From: an uncultured Campylobacter sp.
GTDB lineage: Bacteria > Campylobacterota > Campylobacteria > Campylobacterales > Campylobacteraceae
Direction of reading: 5' to 3'
Length of the DNA: 23,613 nucleotides
Assembly (NCBI GenBank): GCA_900772495.1
Contig: CAAHEJ010000106.1
Coordinates: forward strand, 1-23,613
Made by a program: the position numbers and the translations under genes. This document shows positions 23,592 through 23,613 of this stretch, in pieces (position 1 is the stretch's first letter; each line of letters starts with the position of its first letter). The notes under the pieces were generated by a model, which ran no database searches, was not told the DNA's origin, and saw only the letters and a program-made list of their open reading frames with translations.

Positions 23592-23613
23592 ATTTAACAA
23601 AAAAAAAAAAAAA
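23592..23613 (-). promoter_or_regulatory. Possible promoter with a 15-base homopolymer upstream of the 76-aa gene
   Basis: On the minus strand the window begins with 15 Ts (23613-23599), then G (23598) and TTAAAT (23597-23592), which could be a weak -10 after the T-rich region typical of Campylobacter promoters. The homopolymer reaches the very edge of the window, so its true length is unknown and it may mark a contig end. Confidence 0.35.

Noticed and set aside
1..23613. A wholly new defence, mobile or biosynthetic system
   Set aside because: Apart from the two right-end genes and the 5' fragment, every gene has a recognisable Campylobacter counterpart; no transposase, integrase, toxin-antitoxin pair or nuclease cassette was seen.

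Overview
The window comes from a Campylobacter of the C. jejuni-like lineage. The evidence is a near full-length match in gene content to known C. jejuni genes: the N-glycosylation genes pglK-H-I-J-B-A, then cmeF-E-D, lepA, mapA, a comF-like gene, gyrA, flgP and flgQ. In C. jejuni the stretch from flgQ (Cj1025c) to cmeF (Cj1033) is also contiguous. Base composition, judged by eye on a few lines, is roughly 35-43% G+C. That is clearly above C. jejuni, so I do not name a species.

Region 1 (1-8713, + strand) is the pgl operon. The genes overlap or nearly touch. PglA, PglJ and PglH add GalNAc residues to undecaprenyl-pyrophosphate-linked diNAcBac, PglI adds the branching glucose, PglK flips the finished oligosaccharide into the periplasm, and PglB transfers it to Asn in D/E-X-N-X-S/T sequons. 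The sugar-nucleotide genes (gne, pglC-G) are not in the window. PglB carries two additions relative to C. jejuni PglB as I recall it: an Asn/Ser/Gln repeat-rich N-terminal extension and about 52 extra hydrophobic residues before the catalytic domain. PglH has a lysine-rich tail.

Region 2 (8764-13796, - strand) is the cmeDEF RND efflux operon, convergent with pglA. Region 3 (13903-17195) holds lepA, divergent from cmeD, and a DASS-family Na+/dicarboxylate-type transporter that converges on lepA. This transporter lies between lepA and mapA, which are neighbours in C. jejuni. Region 4 (17420-22306, + strand) is mapA, comF-like, gyrA (drug-sensitive Thr in the QRDR), flgP and flgQ, the last two for the flagellar basal disk. 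Region 5 (22336-23613) holds two less familiar genes. One is a 215-aa protein behind a consensus sigma-70 promoter and ahead of a strong terminator. The other is a 76-aa exported protein reading towards it, whose upstream region ends in a 15-base A/T homopolymer at the window edge.

No tRNA, rRNA, IS element, phage gene or CRISPR array was seen. Most of the window is ordinary core genome. The points most worth a second look are the modified PglB, the low-complexity additions to PglH and PglB, and the two uncharacterised genes at the right end.
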